Source: Enterococcus lactis
Lineage (GTDB): Bacteria; Bacillota; Bacilli; Lactobacillales; Enterococcaceae
Direction: 5' to 3'
Length of the DNA: 64,000 nucleotides
Assembly (NCBI RefSeq): GCF_015751045.1
Contig: NZ_BNJW01000007.1
Span: forward strand, 1 to 64,000
Below the pieces are notes generated by a model. It was given only the letters and a program-made list of their open reading frames with translations, was not told the DNA's origin and made no database searches. The translations under genes and the position numbers were made by a program. How positions within the stretch are numbered: the first letter of the stretch is position 1; every line of letters begins with the position of its first letter. Below are positions 28,000 to 38,700 of this stretch, one piece after another.

Positions 28000-29400
28000 T
28001 TATAAAATATAGCGACTTAAATCTTCATTTGCCGCAATTGAGCCAAGTTTGTCATCAACGTATGCTTCTGTGATCGTTATTTCACCCATTTGCATATCTG
28101 GTGCTTCAAATAATAGGTCTTCTAATAGTTTTTCCAAAATAGTATGCAGTCTACGTGCACCGATATTATCTGTGTCACGATTGACATCGAAAGCAATTTG
28201 AGCGATCCGTTCAATTGCTTCTTTTGTAAATGTAACTGACACATTTTCTGTACCAATCAATGCTACATATTGTTTTATTAAAGCATTATTCGGTTCAGTC
28301 AGAATTTTCACAAAATCTTCAGCTGTCAAATCATCTAATTCTACCCGTATTGGGAAGCGTCCTTGAAGTTCTGGAATTAGATCACTTGGTTTAGACAAAT
28401 GGAAAGCTCCTGAAGCAATGAATAGGACGTGATCTGTTTGGATGATTCCGTATTTTGTGTTTACTTGTGAACCTTCGACAATTGGCAATATGTCTCTTTG
28501 GACGCCTTCTCTGGATACTTCTCCAGATTGCTGTGATTTAGAAGTAATCTTATCGATTTCATCGATAAAGATAATCCCGCTTTCTTCTGCTAATTTGATT
28601 GCCTCGCTGTGGATATCAGCATCCTTGACTAGTTTTGCTGATTCTTCTTTGATTAATAACTCTAAAGCTTCTTTGACCGTTACCGTCCGTTCCACTTTTT
28701 TCTTTGGTGTTAGAGCACCTAACGTTTCATTTAGGTCGATCCCCATTTGCTCCAATCCATTGTTCATCATTGGTGCAGGTTTCTTTTGATCTTCGACTTC
28801 AATGGTTACTTCACGATTGTCCAGTAATCCCTTTTGTAGTTGTTCCAAAACTGTACGGCGGTTGATCCGAATATCTTCTGTCACTTCTTCTTGTGGTTCT
28901 GCGTTGTTTTGCTGACTAGCATTAAAAAGATTCATCATTTGTTCAAATTGATTAGTGGATTGTTTCTGTTCTTTTTTTATACCAGGCACTAAGATTTTTA
29001 CCAAACGTTTTTCAGCATTTTTTTTAGCACTTGTGTATACACGGCTGTATTGCTCTTTTTCTACGATTTGGATCGCATTTTCTACTAAATCCCGGACCAT
29101 TGATTCTACATCTCTTCCGACATAACCGACTTCAGTAAATTTTGTTGCTTCGACTTTGACAAATGGTGCATTGACGATTTTGGCCAAACGTCGCGCGATT
29201 TCTGTTTTACCGACCCCTGTAGGTCCGATCATCAGCATATTTTTGGGTGTAATATCTTGTTGCATTTTTTCATCTAACTGCAAACGGCGGTAGCGGTTAC
29301 GCAAAGCGACGGCAACAGATTTTTTTGCTGCATGCTGTCCTACGATGTACTCGTCTAATTCACTTACGATTTGTCTTGGTGTTTGTTTCAATTCATACAT
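28000..29400 (-). CDS. hslU: ATP-dependent protease ATPase subunit HslU (ClpY)
   Basis: 466 residues. AAA+ unfoldase: Walker [12 protein letters not shown] near residue 55, Walker [11 protein letters not shown] near 272, arginine-finger region [10 protein letters not shown] near 415, and C-terminal YIL tail that docks into HslV. The intermediate I-domain (~110-240) is low in conservation. It unfolds substrates for the HslV peptidase. 14 bases downstream of hslV; GAGGTG ribosome site. Confidence 0.98.
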   Translation of the reverse strand: MYELKQTPRQIVSELDEYIVGQHAAKKSVAVALRNRYRRLQLDEKMQQDITPKNMLMIGPTGVGKTEIARRLAKIVNAPFVKVEATKFTEVGYVGRDVESMVRDLVENAIQIVEKEQYSRVYTSAKKNAEKRLVKILVPGIKKEQKQSTNQFEQMMNLFNASQQNNAEPQEEVTEDIRINRRTVLEQLQKGLLDNREVTIEVEDQKKPAPMMNNGLEQMGIDLNETLGALTPKKKVERTVTVKEALELLIKEESAKLVKDADIHSEAIKLAEESGIIFIDEIDKITSKSQQSGEVSREGVQRDILPIVEGSQVNTKYGIIQTDHVLFIASGAFHLSKPSDLIPELQGRFPIRVELDDLTAEDFVKILTEPNNALIKQYVALIGTENVSVTFTKEAIERIAQIAFDVNRDTDNIGARRLHTILEKLLEDLLFEAPDMQMGEITITEAYVDDKLGSIAANEDLSRYIL

Positions 29401-29413
29401 ATTTACTCACCTC

Positions 29414-29962
29414 TTACAGTTCTTCTACGATAATATTATGATTAGTAAAGATACAGATGTCTGCGGCAATATTTAACGCATTTTCTGCAATTTCTTTCGC
29501 ACTCATGTCATTTTGAGCATAATTTTTCATTGCTCGGGCTGCGGCCAACGCAAAATTCCCGCCTGATCCGATAGCTAAGATGCCATCATCTGGCGTAATT
29601 ACTTCTCCTGTACCTGAAACAAGAAGCATTTCTTTCTCATTCATTACGATCAGCATCGCTTCAAGTTTTTGCATAGATTGCTGTGTCCGCCATTCTTGAG
29701 CTAATTCAACAGCTGCACGTTGCAGATTTCCATTGTATTCGTTCAGTTTGCCTTCAAATTTTTCTTCTAAAGTAAATGCATCTGCGACACTTCCGGCGAA
29801 ACCTACAACGACTTCGCCATTGTAGATACGTCGTACTTTCTTTGCTGTGCCTTTCATGACAACAGATTCACCCATTGTTACTTGGCCATCTCCAGCCATG
29901 GCAAATTTTCCGTCTTTTTCGACAGCACAGATTGTGGTTGAATGAAATGGTGATTCGACCAT
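29414..29962 (-). CDS. hslV: ATP-dependent protease peptidase subunit HslV (ClpQ/CodW)
   Basis: 182 residues, proteasome-like beta fold ([36 protein letters not shown]). AGGAGG lies eight bases before the ATG, so the start is firm and the protein begins [14 protein letters not shown]. The conserved Thr-Thr is therefore at residues 9-10, not 2-3. A short N-terminal extension also occurs in B. subtilis CodW, where Ser2 serves as nucleophile; here residue 2 is Val, so either trimming to Thr9 is needed or the mechanism differs. Works with HslU. Confidence 0.96.
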   Translation of the reverse strand: MVESPFHSTTICAVEKDGKFAMAGDGQVTMGESVVMKGTAKKVRRIYNGEVVVGFAGSVADAFTLEEKFEGKLNEYNGNLQRAAVELAQEWRTQQSMQKLEAMLIVMNEKEMLLVSGTGEVITPDDGILAIGSGGNFALAAARAMKNYAQNDMSAKEIAENALNIAADICIFTNHNIIVEEL

Positions 29963-29997
29963 GTTTGTTTCCTCCTAAATTTGTTCTTTTCCTTATT

Positions 29998-30903
29998 TTA
30001 CGCTCTTGGATGGAATGAACGATAGTTTTTTTGTAAACTTTCTTTTGTTACATGGGCATAGATCTGGGTAGTTGATAAATTGGCATGTCCTAACAATTCT
30101 TGGACTGTCCGCAAATCTGCCCCATTATTTAATAAATGAGTGGCGAATGTATGACGCAGCATGTGGGGATGGATATCGCTATCCAAGCTGCTTTTTTTGA
30201 TCATCTGATTCAAGACATATTCAATACCAGTAGGCGTGATTGGTTTTCCATGATGATTCACAAAAACAATATCATGCTCTTCGTGATATTTTGTCATCAA
30301 TACCTGACGGCCTTCTGTGAAATATTCTTGTAGAGCATCTTGGGCAAAAGAACCTAGAGGCGCGTATCTCTCCTTGTTTCCTTTACCATGAATCAACATG
30401 ACCTCTGAATCAAAATCAATGTCTGATACCAACAGATTGCTACACTCGCTTAAACGGATACCAGATCCGTAAAGGACTTCCAGCAAAGCGCGGTTCCTCA
30501 AATCTAGAGGACTATCTCCTGCTACGCTGTCAAAAAGTGCTTGCATTTCATCTTCATAAAAAAAGCGTGGCAATCTCAAATTTTTCTTTTTGAGATGAAC
30601 GTAAGAAAATGGATTTTCTTTTATCACTTCTTCTTTGAGAAGGTACTGATAAAACGAACGGAGGCTAGCTATCTTGCGACTGATAGAGTTTCTGCTATAG
30701 CTGGGGCGATGATCAGCTAATGCACTCAAATAGACACGAACCGTAAAGTATTCCGCCTTCAGCAGATCAGCGTCTCCAGATTCCTCCAAGAAATGTTTAA
30801 AATGGAGAATATCTTCTTCATATGCTTCTTTCGTTTTTTCTGAATATCCTCTTTCGACAATCAAATAACGCAAAAATTTTTGTTCCCACGTGGCTTCCGT
30901 CAT
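29998..30903 (-). CDS. xerC: Tyrosine recombinase XerC (CodV)
   Basis: 301 residues from the ATG at 30903 (AAGGAAGGTG upstream). N-terminal core-binding SAM-like domain (residues ~1-90); catalytic domain with Arg in LYGSGIRLSE, the HxxR of HMLRHTFATHLL, His in LLGHANLSTT, and the nucleophile Tyr in QIYAHV. Resolves chromosome dimers at dif with a partner. Its place before hslV is the classic codV position. No att site or integrated element is adjacent, so this is housekeeping, not a mobile-element integrase. Confidence 0.95.
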   Translation of the reverse strand: MTEATWEQKFLRYLIVERGYSEKTKEAYEEDILHFKHFLEESGDADLLKAEYFTVRVYLSALADHRPSYSRNSISRKIASLRSFYQYLLKEEVIKENPFSYVHLKKKNLRLPRFFYEDEMQALFDSVAGDSPLDLRNRALLEVLYGSGIRLSECSNLLVSDIDFDSEVMLIHGKGNKERYAPLGSFAQDALQEYFTEGRQVLMTKYHEEHDIVFVNHHGKPITPTGIEYVLNQMIKKSSLDSDIHPHMLRHTFATHLLNNGADLRTVQELLGHANLSTTQIYAHVTKESLQKNYRSFHPRA

Positions 30904-31060
30904 TTTCTCACCTTCCTTTTGTCCCAGAGAATAATTTAGCACAGCGTCTACAAAAAGACAAATAAATTGTCAGAATTTAACCAATATTTCTAAGTTTGTT
31001 CACAATTAATGCAATTCCTCACATTTTGTTTGAGAAATCCTTAAGAAAAACGCAAGAAAA

Positions 31061-31087
31061 AGAGCGAGACTATCCGTCTCACCCTCT
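31061..31087 (-). terminator. Terminator of trmFO
   Basis: Minus strand AGAGGGTGAGAC pairs with GTCTCGCTCT across GGATA, followed by UUUUUC. It separates topA-trmFO from xerC-codY transcription. Confidence 0.75.
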
Positions 31088-31100
31088 TCATCGAGTTTGC

Positions 31101-32420
31101 TCACTCATTTGGGACTGCTGTTTTTTCTAATTCTTTTTTTATTGTCTCATTCGCTTTTAAAGCGCGTTGGGCAATTGCTTCATATCTTGCTTTTTTGTCC
31201 CGAATGCGTTCCGGCAATTCAGGAAACAGACCGTAGTTGGCATTCATTGGTTGGAAATGTTTTCCTTCCGCATGAGTAATGTAATAAGCCATGCTTCCAA
31301 TAGCTGTTTCTTGTGGAAACTCGACTGGTTCCATTTCTTTTGCTAAGCGTGCGGCATTGATTCCAGCAAGTAATCCGCTTGCTGCACTTTCAACATAGCC
31401 TTCTACACCAGTCATCTGACCTGCAAAGAACAAATCTTCGCGTTTCGTTGATTGATACGTCGGTTTCAGTAATTCTGGCGAATTCATAAAGCTATTTCGG
31501 TGCATAACACCATAGCGAACGAATTCAGCATTTTCCAATCCAGGAATCATCCGGAAAACACGTTTTTGCTCGCCCCATTTCAAGTGAGTTTGGAAGCCCA
31601 CGATGTTGTATAAAGAAGCTGCAGCATTGTCTTGACGTAGCTGGATAACAGCATAAGGACGTTTGCCAGTTTTAGGATCTTCCAATCCAACTGGTTTCAT
31701 AGGACCAAAAAGCATTGTTTTGAATCCACGCTGTGCCATTACTTCGATTGGCATACATCCTTCAAAATATTTTTCTTTTTCAAAAGATTTAAGTTCTGCC
31801 ACTTCGGCATTGATTAGTGCCTCATGGAAAGCTCTGAATTCCTCTTCTGTCATCGGACAGTTCAAGTAAGCTGCTTCTCCTTTGTCATAGCGGGACTTCA
31901 AATATACTTTATCCATATCGATCGTAGCTTTGTCTACGATCGGTGCAGCTGCGTCGTAGAAATAAAAACCATCTGAACCATTGAATGCTTTGATGCTTTC
32001 TGCCAATGGATGAGAAGTCAACGGTCCTGTTGCTACTACGGTGATTCCTTCTGGTATTTCAGTAATTTCTTCGTTTATCACTGTTACTAATGGATGCTCT
32101 TTGACTTTTCGGGTAATCGTTTCAGAAAAAGAATCTCGGTCAACAGCTAAAGCACCACCAGCTGGCACTGCTGTTTCATCTGCCGAAGTGATTACTACTG
32201 AATTCAATCGTCGCATTTCTTCTTTCAATAATCCTACTGCGTTAGCCAAACTGTTTCCTCTTAGTGAATTGGAACATACTAGTTCAGCAAAATTACTTGT
32301 GTGATGCGCCTCAGTCGATTTGACTGGACGCATTTCATATAAACGGACAGGTACTCCTGCTTGTGCGATCTGCCAAGCAGCTTCACTTCCGGCAAGTCCT
32401 GCTCCAACAACATTTACCAT
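31101..32420 (-). CDS. trmFO: tRNA:m5U54 methyltransferase, folate/FAD dependent
   Basis: 439 residues from ATG 32420 with AAAGAGG upstream. FAD-binding start [18 protein letters not shown], then [19 protein letters not shown], family-specific [17 protein letters not shown], and the ATGPLTS segment. It methylates U54 of tRNA T-loops using methylene-tetrahydrofolate and FADH2, a trait of most Firmicutes. Directly after topA with a short gap, as in Bacillus (gid). Confidence 0.96.
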   Translation of the reverse strand: MVNVVGAGLAGSEAAWQIAQAGVPVRLYEMRPVKSTEAHHTSNFAELVCSNSLRGNSLANAVGLLKEEMRRLNSVVITSADETAVPAGGALAVDRDSFSETITRKVKEHPLVTVINEEITEIPEGITVVATGPLTSHPLAESIKAFNGSDGFYFYDAAAPIVDKATIDMDKVYLKSRYDKGEAAYLNCPMTEEEFRAFHEALINAEVAELKSFEKEKYFEGCMPIEVMAQRGFKTMLFGPMKPVGLEDPKTGKRPYAVIQLRQDNAAASLYNIVGFQTHLKWGEQKRVFRMIPGLENAEFVRYGVMHRNSFMNSPELLKPTYQSTKREDLFFAGQMTGVEGYVESAASGLLAGINAARLAKEMEPVEFPQETAIGSMAYYITHAEGKHFQPMNANYGLFPELPERIRDKKARYEAIAQRALKANETIKKELEKTAVPNE

Positions 32421-32445
32421 TTTCAATGAAAGAACCTCTTTTCTA

Positions 32446-34524
32446 TTATTTTTGGATGTCTTCTTCGTAGTCTCCATTTACACAGACTACTTGTTTGCCA
32501 CCTTTGACTTTCTTTTCGACCAGATATCCGTCACATTTTGGACAATTTCTGCCCACTGGTTTATCCCAAGAAGTGAATTCACATTCTGGGAAACGAGAAC
32601 AACCGTAGAACAGTCTGTTTTTCTTAGATTTTCGTTCGATGACTTGCCCTTCATGACATACTGGACAAGTCACACCGATTTCTTTTACGATCGGTTTGGT
32701 ATTCCGACAATCAGGAAAATTGCTACAAGCATAAAACTTCCCGTATTTCCCTAATTTTATCACCATCGGATGTCCACAGACATCACAATCGAATCCTGCT
32801 GGTTCATCTTTGATTTGGATTTTTTCGATTTTTTCTTCCGCATTCGTCAGTTCTTTTTCAAACGGTTTATAGAAACGATCGACTACTTTGACCCACGCTT
32901 CCGTGCCTTCTTCGATTTTATCCAAATCTCCTTCCATTTCTGCTGTGAAATGGATATCGACGATTTGAGGGAAGAATTCACAGATCAGCGAATTGACAAT
33001 CTCTCCTAATTCTGTCGGCTCAAATCTTTTTTGTGTCAATTTTACATAGTAGCGTCTTTGGATCGTATCAAGTGTTGGTGCATAAGTGGAAGGTCGCCCT
33101 ACCCCGTTTTCTTCTAGTGCACGAATCAACGTAGCCTCACTGAAACGTGCAGGTGGTTGAGTAAAATGCTGTTTTGGTTCAATATCAACAGATTGGACGA
33201 CATCGCCTTCTTCAAGTTCTGGAAGAATATTTTCTTTCTCTTCTTTGCCGTCATCTCTACCTTCCACATACACTTGCATGAATCCTTTGAATTTGATTTT
33301 TGAACCGTTCGCAATGAAGATCACACCATTTTGTTCTAATGTTACTTTCATTGTATCTAAAATAGCCGGCGTCATCTGACTAGCCACAAAACGTGACCAG
33401 ATCAATGTATAAAGTTTCAATTGATCTTTATCTAAATATTGTTTGAGTTCATCTGGTGTACGAAGCACACTTGTTGGACGCACAGCTTCATGGGCATCTT
33501 GTGCACCTTGAGCATTTTTGATCTTTCGGTGATCATGTCTAGAAAATTCTTTTCCATACGTATCTTCAATAAATGCTGCGGCCTCTGCTTTTGCTGTATC
33601 GGCAATCCGGGTAGAATCAGTACGCATGTATGTAATCAAGCCGACTGTTCCTTGTTTACCCAAAGTGATTCCTTCATATAATTGTTGTGCTACCATCATG
33701 GTTTTTCTTGTTCGAAAGTTTAATTTACGGGCAGCTTCCTGTTGCAGGCTACTTGTAGTGAAAGGATTCGCAGGGTTTCTTTTGCGCTCTTTCTTTTCTA
33801 CTTTTTTAACTTCGAAGTCTGTTCCATCAATTCTAGCAGTGACTTCTTTTACACTTTGTGCATCTGGTAATTTCTTTTTCTTACCGTCGATTCCCCAGAA
33901 ATTTGCTTTGAATTTCTTGCGAGCTTTTTTAAAATTACCGTCGATGCTCCAATATTCTTCTGGAACAAATTCTCGGATCTCTTTTTCACGGTCAATAATA
34001 ATTTTTAAAGCGACAGATTGGACACGTCCTGCACTTAACCCTTTCTTGACTTTGCGCCAAAGAATAGGGCTGATCGAATAACCAACGATTCTGTCTAAGG
34101 TACGACGAGCTTGCTGTGCATCTACTAAATCTACATCGATTGTTCTTGGTTCCTTAAAGGCTGCTTTGACTGCATCTTTTGTGATTTCATTGAAGACCAC
34201 CCGATTTTTTTCTTTCAGATCCAACCCAAGTAGGTACGCTAAATGCCAAGCAATCGCTTCTCCTTCTCTATCCGGGTCACTTGCCAAGTAAACTTTTTGA
34301 GCTTTTTTTGCTGCGGCTTTCAGGCTTTTGATGACATCGCCTTTTCCGCGTATAGAAATATAATGGGGTTCATAATTGTTTTCAAAATCGATACCCATTT
34401 TACTTTTCGGTAAATCTCTTATATGGCCAACACTGGCCATTACTTTATAGTTTCGTCCAAGATATTTCTCAATCGTCTTGGCTTTTGCAGGTGATTCTAC
34501 AATCACTAAATATTTATACGCCAT
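32446..34524 (-). CDS. topA: DNA topoisomerase I
   Basis: 692 residues from ATG 34524 (AAAGGAG upstream). [26 protein letters not shown] at the start with DPDREGEA; catalytic Tyr in [10 protein letters not shown] (~residue 297); C-terminal three zinc-finger-like cysteine modules (CDVCGHPM...[22 protein letters not shown]). Relaxes negative supercoils. Downstream of dprA by about 120 bases, upstream of trmFO; standard Firmicutes arrangement. Confidence 0.98.
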   Translation of the reverse strand: MAYKYLVIVESPAKAKTIEKYLGRNYKVMASVGHIRDLPKSKMGIDFENNYEPHYISIRGKGDVIKSLKAAAKKAQKVYLASDPDREGEAIAWHLAYLLGLDLKEKNRVVFNEITKDAVKAAFKEPRTIDVDLVDAQQARRTLDRIVGYSISPILWRKVKKGLSAGRVQSVALKIIIDREKEIREFVPEEYWSIDGNFKKARKKFKANFWGIDGKKKKLPDAQSVKEVTARIDGTDFEVKKVEKKERKRNPANPFTTSSLQQEAARKLNFRTRKTMMVAQQLYEGITLGKQGTVGLITYMRTDSTRIADTAKAEAAAFIEDTYGKEFSRHDHRKIKNAQGAQDAHEAVRPTSVLRTPDELKQYLDKDQLKLYTLIWSRFVASQMTPAILDTMKVTLEQNGVIFIANGSKIKFKGFMQVYVEGRDDGKEEKENILPELEEGDVVQSVDIEPKQHFTQPPARFSEATLIRALEENGVGRPSTYAPTLDTIQRRYYVKLTQKRFEPTELGEIVNSLICEFFPQIVDIHFTAEMEGDLDKIEEGTEAWVKVVDRFYKPFEKELTNAEEKIEKIQIKDEPAGFDCDVCGHPMVIKLGKYGKFYACSNFPDCRNTKPIVKEIGVTCPVCHEGQVIERKSKKNRLFYGCSRFPECEFTSWDKPVGRNCPKCDGYLVEKKVKGGKQVVCVNGDYEEDIQK

Positions 34525-34645
34525 TACTGAATGGACTCCTTTCCATTGTCGTGTTCCTACTATTAAAAGAGGATTCATACAAATCGTAGCTAATCATATC
34601 CATTCAGAAAACGTTTGTCAAGAAAAGCAAATGAAAAGTATGGTG

Positions 34646-35506
34646 TTATTCTTTAAATTCTGCCAAGATATCTTCACCCGAAACCGTGCAAACTGCACCG
34701 TCTTGGATCAAATGATGACATCCGGTAGAATGTTCTGTTAAAATATTTCCTGGAACAGAAAAAACTGTTCTTCCAAGATCCAATGCTTGCTGTGCTGTTA
34801 TCAGAGAGCCGCTTTTTTTCTTGGCTTCAAAGACACATGTTCCTTTAGACAAAGCTGCGATAATACGATTTCTCATTGGAAAACGATGCTTTTTCGGGCC
34901 GGATTGAGGAGGATATTCACTCAAAAGAAGATGATCATTTGCAATCACCTCTTGCAGGTCACGATTTTCAGCAGGATAAACTTGCTCTATCCCTGTTCCA
35001 ATGACCGCGATTGTCCGTCCACCATGAGAGATTGCTGCTTGGTGACTGTAGGTATCTATCCCTTTCGCGCAGCCACTGACGATCACATATCCAGCTTCTA
35101 CCACTGGTTTTAGTAAATAATACACTGTTTTTTTTGCTAAAGCAGAAGTACGTCTTCCACCAACAACGCTCAACATATTACAAGAAAGTAAAGACAGGTC
35201 ACCACTGTAAAACAGGACAATTGGTGGATAGGTCAAGTGAAGCAACTGAGGGGGATAGTTGAGATCAAAGCAAGTAACAAACGACTGTTTCGATTGGATA
35301 TTGTCCCAATTATTGTGAATTTCTTGCCAACTTGTACGGAACAGCTCCCGATGTGCGGTGATTTTTCCTATCTTAACGATGTCTTCAAATCCGATTTCTT
35401 TGTAAGGATACTGCATCATCCAGTTAGCAAGTGCCCATTTCCCTTGGCTACTGATTCCTTTTGCATAAGCAAGTTTCAATAAATTCTCTTCTATTTGATA
35501 CATCAT
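34646..35506 (-). CDS. dprA: DNA-processing protein A
   Basis: 286 residues. Rossmann core of the DprA/Smf family: SVVGGRRTS, VIVSGCAKGIDTYSHQAA, GRTIAVIGTGIEQVYP and FPMRNRIIAALSKGTCVFEA. It protects incoming single-stranded DNA and loads RecA during transformation. Start is either of two adjacent ATGs (35506 or 35503) preceded by AAGGCGG. Slightly shorter than many homologues, lacking the C-terminal winged helix. No other competence genes are in the window. Confidence 0.95.
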   Translation of the reverse strand: MMYQIEENLLKLAYAKGISSQGKWALANWMMQYPYKEIGFEDIVKIGKITAHRELFRTSWQEIHNNWDNIQSKQSFVTCFDLNYPPQLLHLTYPPIVLFYSGDLSLLSCNMLSVVGGRRTSALAKKTVYYLLKPVVEAGYVIVSGCAKGIDTYSHQAAISHGGRTIAVIGTGIEQVYPAENRDLQEVIANDHLLLSEYPPQSGPKKHRFPMRNRIIAALSKGTCVFEAKKKSGSLITAQQALDLGRTVFSVPGNILTEHSTGCHHLIQDGAVCTVSGEDILAEFKE

Positions 35507-35558
35507 AAAACCGCCTTTCGTCTCTCTTTTTAATAAGATACGTAAAAGCGGCTGTTTT

Positions 35559-36326
35559 TTATTGTAAATATTTTTTTACAGGTGCAAAACTTTTGCGATG
35601 GATTGGCGTAATCCCTTGTCTTTCAAGTCCTTCTAAGTGTTCCTTTGTTCCATAGCCTGCATTATGCGAGAAACCATACCCAGGATAAAGCACGTCATAT
35701 TCTTTCATCAATTGGTCTCGATATACTTTAGCAATGATACTTGCAGCCGCAATCGACACAGATCGTGCATCCCCTTTGATTATTTTTTCCTGCTGTATAG
35801 GCAAATCCAAGGTCATCGCATCGATCAACAAATAGCTTGGTGCAATAGACAAGTTTTCTACTGCTTGGATCATCGCCAATTTACTTGCTTCATAAATATT
35901 CACTTCATCGATTGCCTGCTGATCAATGATTCCGATCCCGATGGCCAAAGCTTTTTCTTGAATTTGTTGAGAAAGAAGTTCTCGTTTTTTCTCTGATAAC
36001 TGTTTTGAATCATTCAGCCCTAATATGATCTCATTTTTCGGCAAGATAACTGCAGCTGCCACGACAGGTCCAGCTAACGGTCCTCTTCCTACTTCATCAA
36101 TGCCGGCAATCCATTGGTGACCTTGTGCGTACCCTTGTTTTTCAAAGCAAAACATTTCTTCATATTTTTCCTTGATCAATGCCTCTTTTTTCAATCGTCG
36201 TTCAAAAGAAACTAGCGCTTGCTGTACGCCTTTGCGTGGATCGTTTCTCAATGATTCTAGTGTAGGATCATCTATTCTCTGTATGCTTTTCAATCGTTCT
36301 TTGATACTTTGGATGGATTCATTCAT
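35559..36326 (-). CDS. rnhB: Ribonuclease HII
   Basis: 255 residues from ATG 36326, which overlaps the rbgA stop (36319); GGAGC lies upstream. N-terminal ~65-residue helical extension, then the catalytic core [19 protein letters not shown] (Asp, Glu), [28 protein letters not shown] (Asp) and [20 protein letters not shown]. Removes ribonucleotides and RNA primers from DNA. Translationally coupled to rbgA. Confidence 0.97.
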   Translation of the reverse strand: MNESIQSIKERLKSIQRIDDPTLESLRNDPRKGVQQALVSFERRLKKEALIKEKYEEMFCFEKQGYAQGHQWIAGIDEVGRGPLAGPVVAAAVILPKNEIILGLNDSKQLSEKKRELLSQQIQEKALAIGIGIIDQQAIDEVNIYEASKLAMIQAVENLSIAPSYLLIDAMTLDLPIQQEKIIKGDARSVSIAAASIIAKVYRDQLMKEYDVLYPGYGFSHNAGYGTKEHLEGLERQGITPIHRKSFAPVKKYLQ

Positions 36327-37179
36327 CGCTTTTTTGCTCCATTTCTTCGCAACGATCCAATGTGTATCGACCAAGTTTTCCTTGACGGATATCATGCACG
36401 ACTAGTTCGCTGCCGCGATCATAGTCTTCTTTATACCCACGTTTTGCTGTGATATCCATCAGCAATTCCGGTGCCAATTTTTCTTCTTGCTCGATTGGCA
36501 AACCATAACGATCGCTGATTCTTCCTGAATAATATCGGGCAAAAAAGTCCAATCCGTAAATCGCCAAATCATCTAAATGGACAAGTTGGTCTTTGATGGC
36601 GCCTGTCAGCGCTAGTTTTTTGCCGATTTCTTCATCTTCAAATTTAGGCCATAAAATCCCTGGTGTGTCTAACAATTCCAACTCGTTACCTAAACGAAGC
36701 CACTGCTGACCTTTTGTTACACCTGGTTTATTTCCTGTCTGAGCAATTTTTTTGCCTACTAGTCGATTCATCAACGTAGACTTTCCAACATTCGGAATAC
36801 CCAACACCATTGCCCGAATAGCGCGAGGCTTGATCCCACGAGCAGCGTCTCTTGCTCGCTTTTCTTTCAACGCTTCTTTAGCTGCAGGTACTAGCCCTTT
36901 GATTCCTTTACTTTCTTGTGCCGTGATAGCTAACGCAAGGTGGCCTTGCTTACGAAAATATTCTTGCCACAGCTTTGTCTGTTGTGGATCTGCTAGATCC
37001 GCTTTATTCAACAAAACAAGCCGAGGCTTTTGCTGAATGATCTGATCTAGCATTGGATTACGAGAAGATAAAGGTAAACGTGCATCTACCAATTCAAATA
37101 CGATGTCCACATATTTCATTTTTTCAGAAACTTCTCGTCGGGCTTTTGCCATGTGTCCTGGAAACCATTGGATGGTCAT
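36319..37179 (-). CDS. rbgA: Ribosome biogenesis GTPase (YlqF/RbgA)
   Basis: 286 residues from ATG 37179, six bases after GGAGAG. Circularly permuted GTPase: G4 LLNKADL (~residue 60) precedes G1 [14 protein letters not shown] (~125) and G3 DTPGILWPK (~170). The start [15 protein letters not shown] is diagnostic. It acts late in 50S assembly. First gene of the block that runs to codY. Confidence 0.96.
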   Translation of the reverse strand: MTIQWFPGHMAKARREVSEKMKYVDIVFELVDARLPLSSRNPMLDQIIQQKPRLVLLNKADLADPQQTKLWQEYFRKQGHLALAITAQESKGIKGLVPAAKEALKEKRARDAARGIKPRAIRAMVLGIPNVGKSTLMNRLVGKKIAQTGNKPGVTKGQQWLRLGNELELLDTPGILWPKFEDEEIGKKLALTGAIKDQLVHLDDLAIYGLDFFARYYSGRISDRYGLPIEQEEKLAPELLMDITAKRGYKEDYDRGSELVVHDIRQGKLGRYTLDRCEEMEQKSDE

Positions 37180-37376
37180 TGTTCTCTCCATTCCTTTCAT
37201 ATCGGAATATTCTCCGACTTTACTTGTTTTTTTTCAATATATATTCACTTTTTCTATTATAAAAAAATCCTATCTATTAGTTAAGTGAAAGTGAACCAGT
37301 CCTCATTCTATCACATCTTCTCTTTTTTGATGATGTAAATTTTTTATTTTGATCTCTCTATACGAGCCTGATTTTT

Positions 37377-37390
37377 TGACAGCGCTTCCT
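37377..37390 (+). promoter_or_regulatory. Possible CcpA (cre) site before VOC gene
   Basis: TGACAGCGCTTCCT resembles TGAAAGCGCTTTCA (11 of 14 positions) and overlaps a TTGACA -35-like box 46 bases before the VOC gene start ribosome site. Single weak match, so tentative. Confidence 0.3.
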
Positions 37391-37435
37391 AAATAAGAGA
37401 TGATGGACGAACAAAGCAGAAAGGAGACGAAACAA

Positions 37436-37834
37436 ATGAATAGTATGGTTTTTGTTAATTTTCCTGTTGCCGATGTCAATCGTTCCGTTGCTTTTTATGA
37501 AAAGCTTGGGTTTAAAAAAAACGAAGAATTCTCTACTGAAGAAGCTAGTTCAATGGTGTGGGATGACACTTTTTGGGTGATGCTCCTCTCTCATGATTTT
37601 TATAAAAAATTTATAAAAGATAAAGAAATAGCCGATAATAAAAAAACAAGTGGCGCTTTGATTTCGTTTAGCATGGACAACGCGGACAAAGTAAAAAAAT
37701 TCGCTCAAATTGCCAAAGAAAATGGTGGTACTTTCCACGAAGTCGATATGGGAATACCTGAAGAAGAAATGTTTTCATTAGAAGTCCAAGATTTGGATGG
37801 AAACACATTAGAACCCGTATGGATGAAGATGTAA
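37436..37834 (+). CDS. VOC-family (glyoxalase/bleomycin-resistance fold) protein
   Basis: 132 residues from the ATG at 37436, which has AGAAAGGAG upstream; the earlier in-frame ATGs precede that site. One paired beta-alpha-beta-beta-beta unit: VFVNFPVADVNRSVAFYEKLGF at the start and LEVQDLDGNTLEPVW at the end. Such proteins bind metal for isomerisation or thiol conjugation, or sequester drugs; the metal-binding His usual at the first position is Asn here, so activity is uncertain. Monocistronic with terminator. Confidence 0.85.
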   Translation: MNSMVFVNFPVADVNRSVAFYEKLGFKKNEEFSTEEASSMVWDDTFWVMLLSHDFYKKFIKDKEIADNKKTSGALISFSMDNADKVKKFAQIAKENGGTFHEVDMGIPEEEMFSLEVQDLDGNTLEPVWMKM

Positions 37835-37863
37835 GCAGATAACGAAACTGACGTTTTTATAAC

Positions 37864-37914
37864 AAAAAAATAGAGATGGGTGATATGATAAGTATTCTCC
37901 ACCTCTATTTTTTT
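37864..37914 (+). terminator. Terminator of VOC gene
   Basis: AAAAAAATAGAG pairs with CTCTATTTTTTT. Confidence 0.8.
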
Positions 37915-37978
37915 CGATCGTACAATTGCCTTTTTTACAGTTTATAAAATCAGTCTTCTTCTCCTTTTATTAGTCGTT

Positions 37979-38038
37979 GGATGGTTACTTTTGTAAATCG
38001 CAAAGGTGTCATGACACATCGGCGATTTTATGGTATCC
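37979..38038 (+). promoter_or_regulatory. Structured element upstream of folT
   Basis: GGAT...ATCC encloses a perfect 7-bp stem AAATCGC/GCGATTT, which encloses a 12-base palindrome GTGTCATGACAC. It ends 33 bases before the folT start. It could be a folded leader or a dimeric-repressor operator; it does not match the tetrahydrofolate riboswitch pattern I know. Confidence 0.35.
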
Positions 38039-38070
38039 TTTTCTTATTAACTGACAAAGGAGAGAATATT

Positions 38071-38613
38071 TTGAACACTTTGATTGCAAAAGACGTTTTT
38101 AGATTGCCTGAAATGAATGCAAGATTGTTATCGACCTCTGCCCTTTTATTAGCCCTTGATGTCATCTTATACAAGATAGCGATTGGTCCTGCTTATTTTC
38201 AAGTCACATTCGGATTTTTAAGTATGGCGCTTATGGGTTATCTATATGGGCCGATCTGGGCTGGTTTGCTTGAAATGTTGTCGAACACTTTGAATTTCAC
38301 AATATTTGGTTCAGGTACGTTTCAAGCTGCTTTTCTTATCACAGCATTCCTTGGTGGGTTTATCAATGGCTTATTTTTATATCATAAAAAGATAAATCTG
38401 CTTTCCGTCATCGCCGCCCAACTATTGATTATGATTCCAGTTAGCCTTTTTATCAATTCTTGGCTGATGTCTGTTTTGTTTGGTGCAGATTTCAAAGTGA
38501 TTTTTCTAGGCAGGGTTATCAGGAATATGATTCAGATTCCTATTCAAGTAACAGTCGTTTATTCATTTATCAAAGCTTTAGAGGCTAGAAAAGTGTTTAA
38601 ACGAGCTGTTTGA
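38071..38613 (+). CDS. folT: Folate-family ECF transporter S component
   Basis: About 180 residues from the TTG at 38071, preceded by AAAGGAGAG; a longer frame upstream has no ribosome site. Five to six membrane helices. The folate S-component pattern is visible in FQVTFGFLSMALMGYLYGPIWAG and LSNTLNF, plus an Arg-containing segment near FLGRVIRNMIQIPIQ. It captures folate and needs the shared EcfAA'T module encoded elsewhere. Gene order places it near folA-thyA only loosely (about 5 kb). Single-gene unit ending at a terminator shared with lepB. Confidence 0.88.
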   Translation: MNTLIAKDVFRLPEMNARLLSTSALLLALDVILYKIAIGPAYFQVTFGFLSMALMGYLYGPIWAGLLEMLSNTLNFTIFGSGTFQAAFLITAFLGGFINGLFLYHKKINLLSVIAAQLLIMIPVSLFINSWLMSVLFGADFKVIFLGRVIRNMIQIPIQVTVVYSFIKALEARKVFKRAV

Positions 38614-38655
38614 TTTTATGTACTAAGGTAATATGCTGATTTTGGACCAAACGAT

Positions 38656-38692
38656 AAAGAGGTTGTGACAAAAGAATGGTCACAACCTCTTT
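38656..38692. terminator. Bidirectional terminator between folT and lepB
   Basis: AAAGAGGTTGTGAC pairs perfectly over 14 bp with GTCACAACCTCTTT. Its sequence also matches the end motif of the dispersed repeat family (26120-26199 and 49768-49971). Confidence 0.9.
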
Positions 38693-38700
38693 ATTATTTC

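Noticed and set aside
29998-30903. Tyrosine recombinase as a sign of an integrated element
   Set aside because: The xerC-hslV-hslU-codY order is housekeeping; no att repeats or phage genes beside it.
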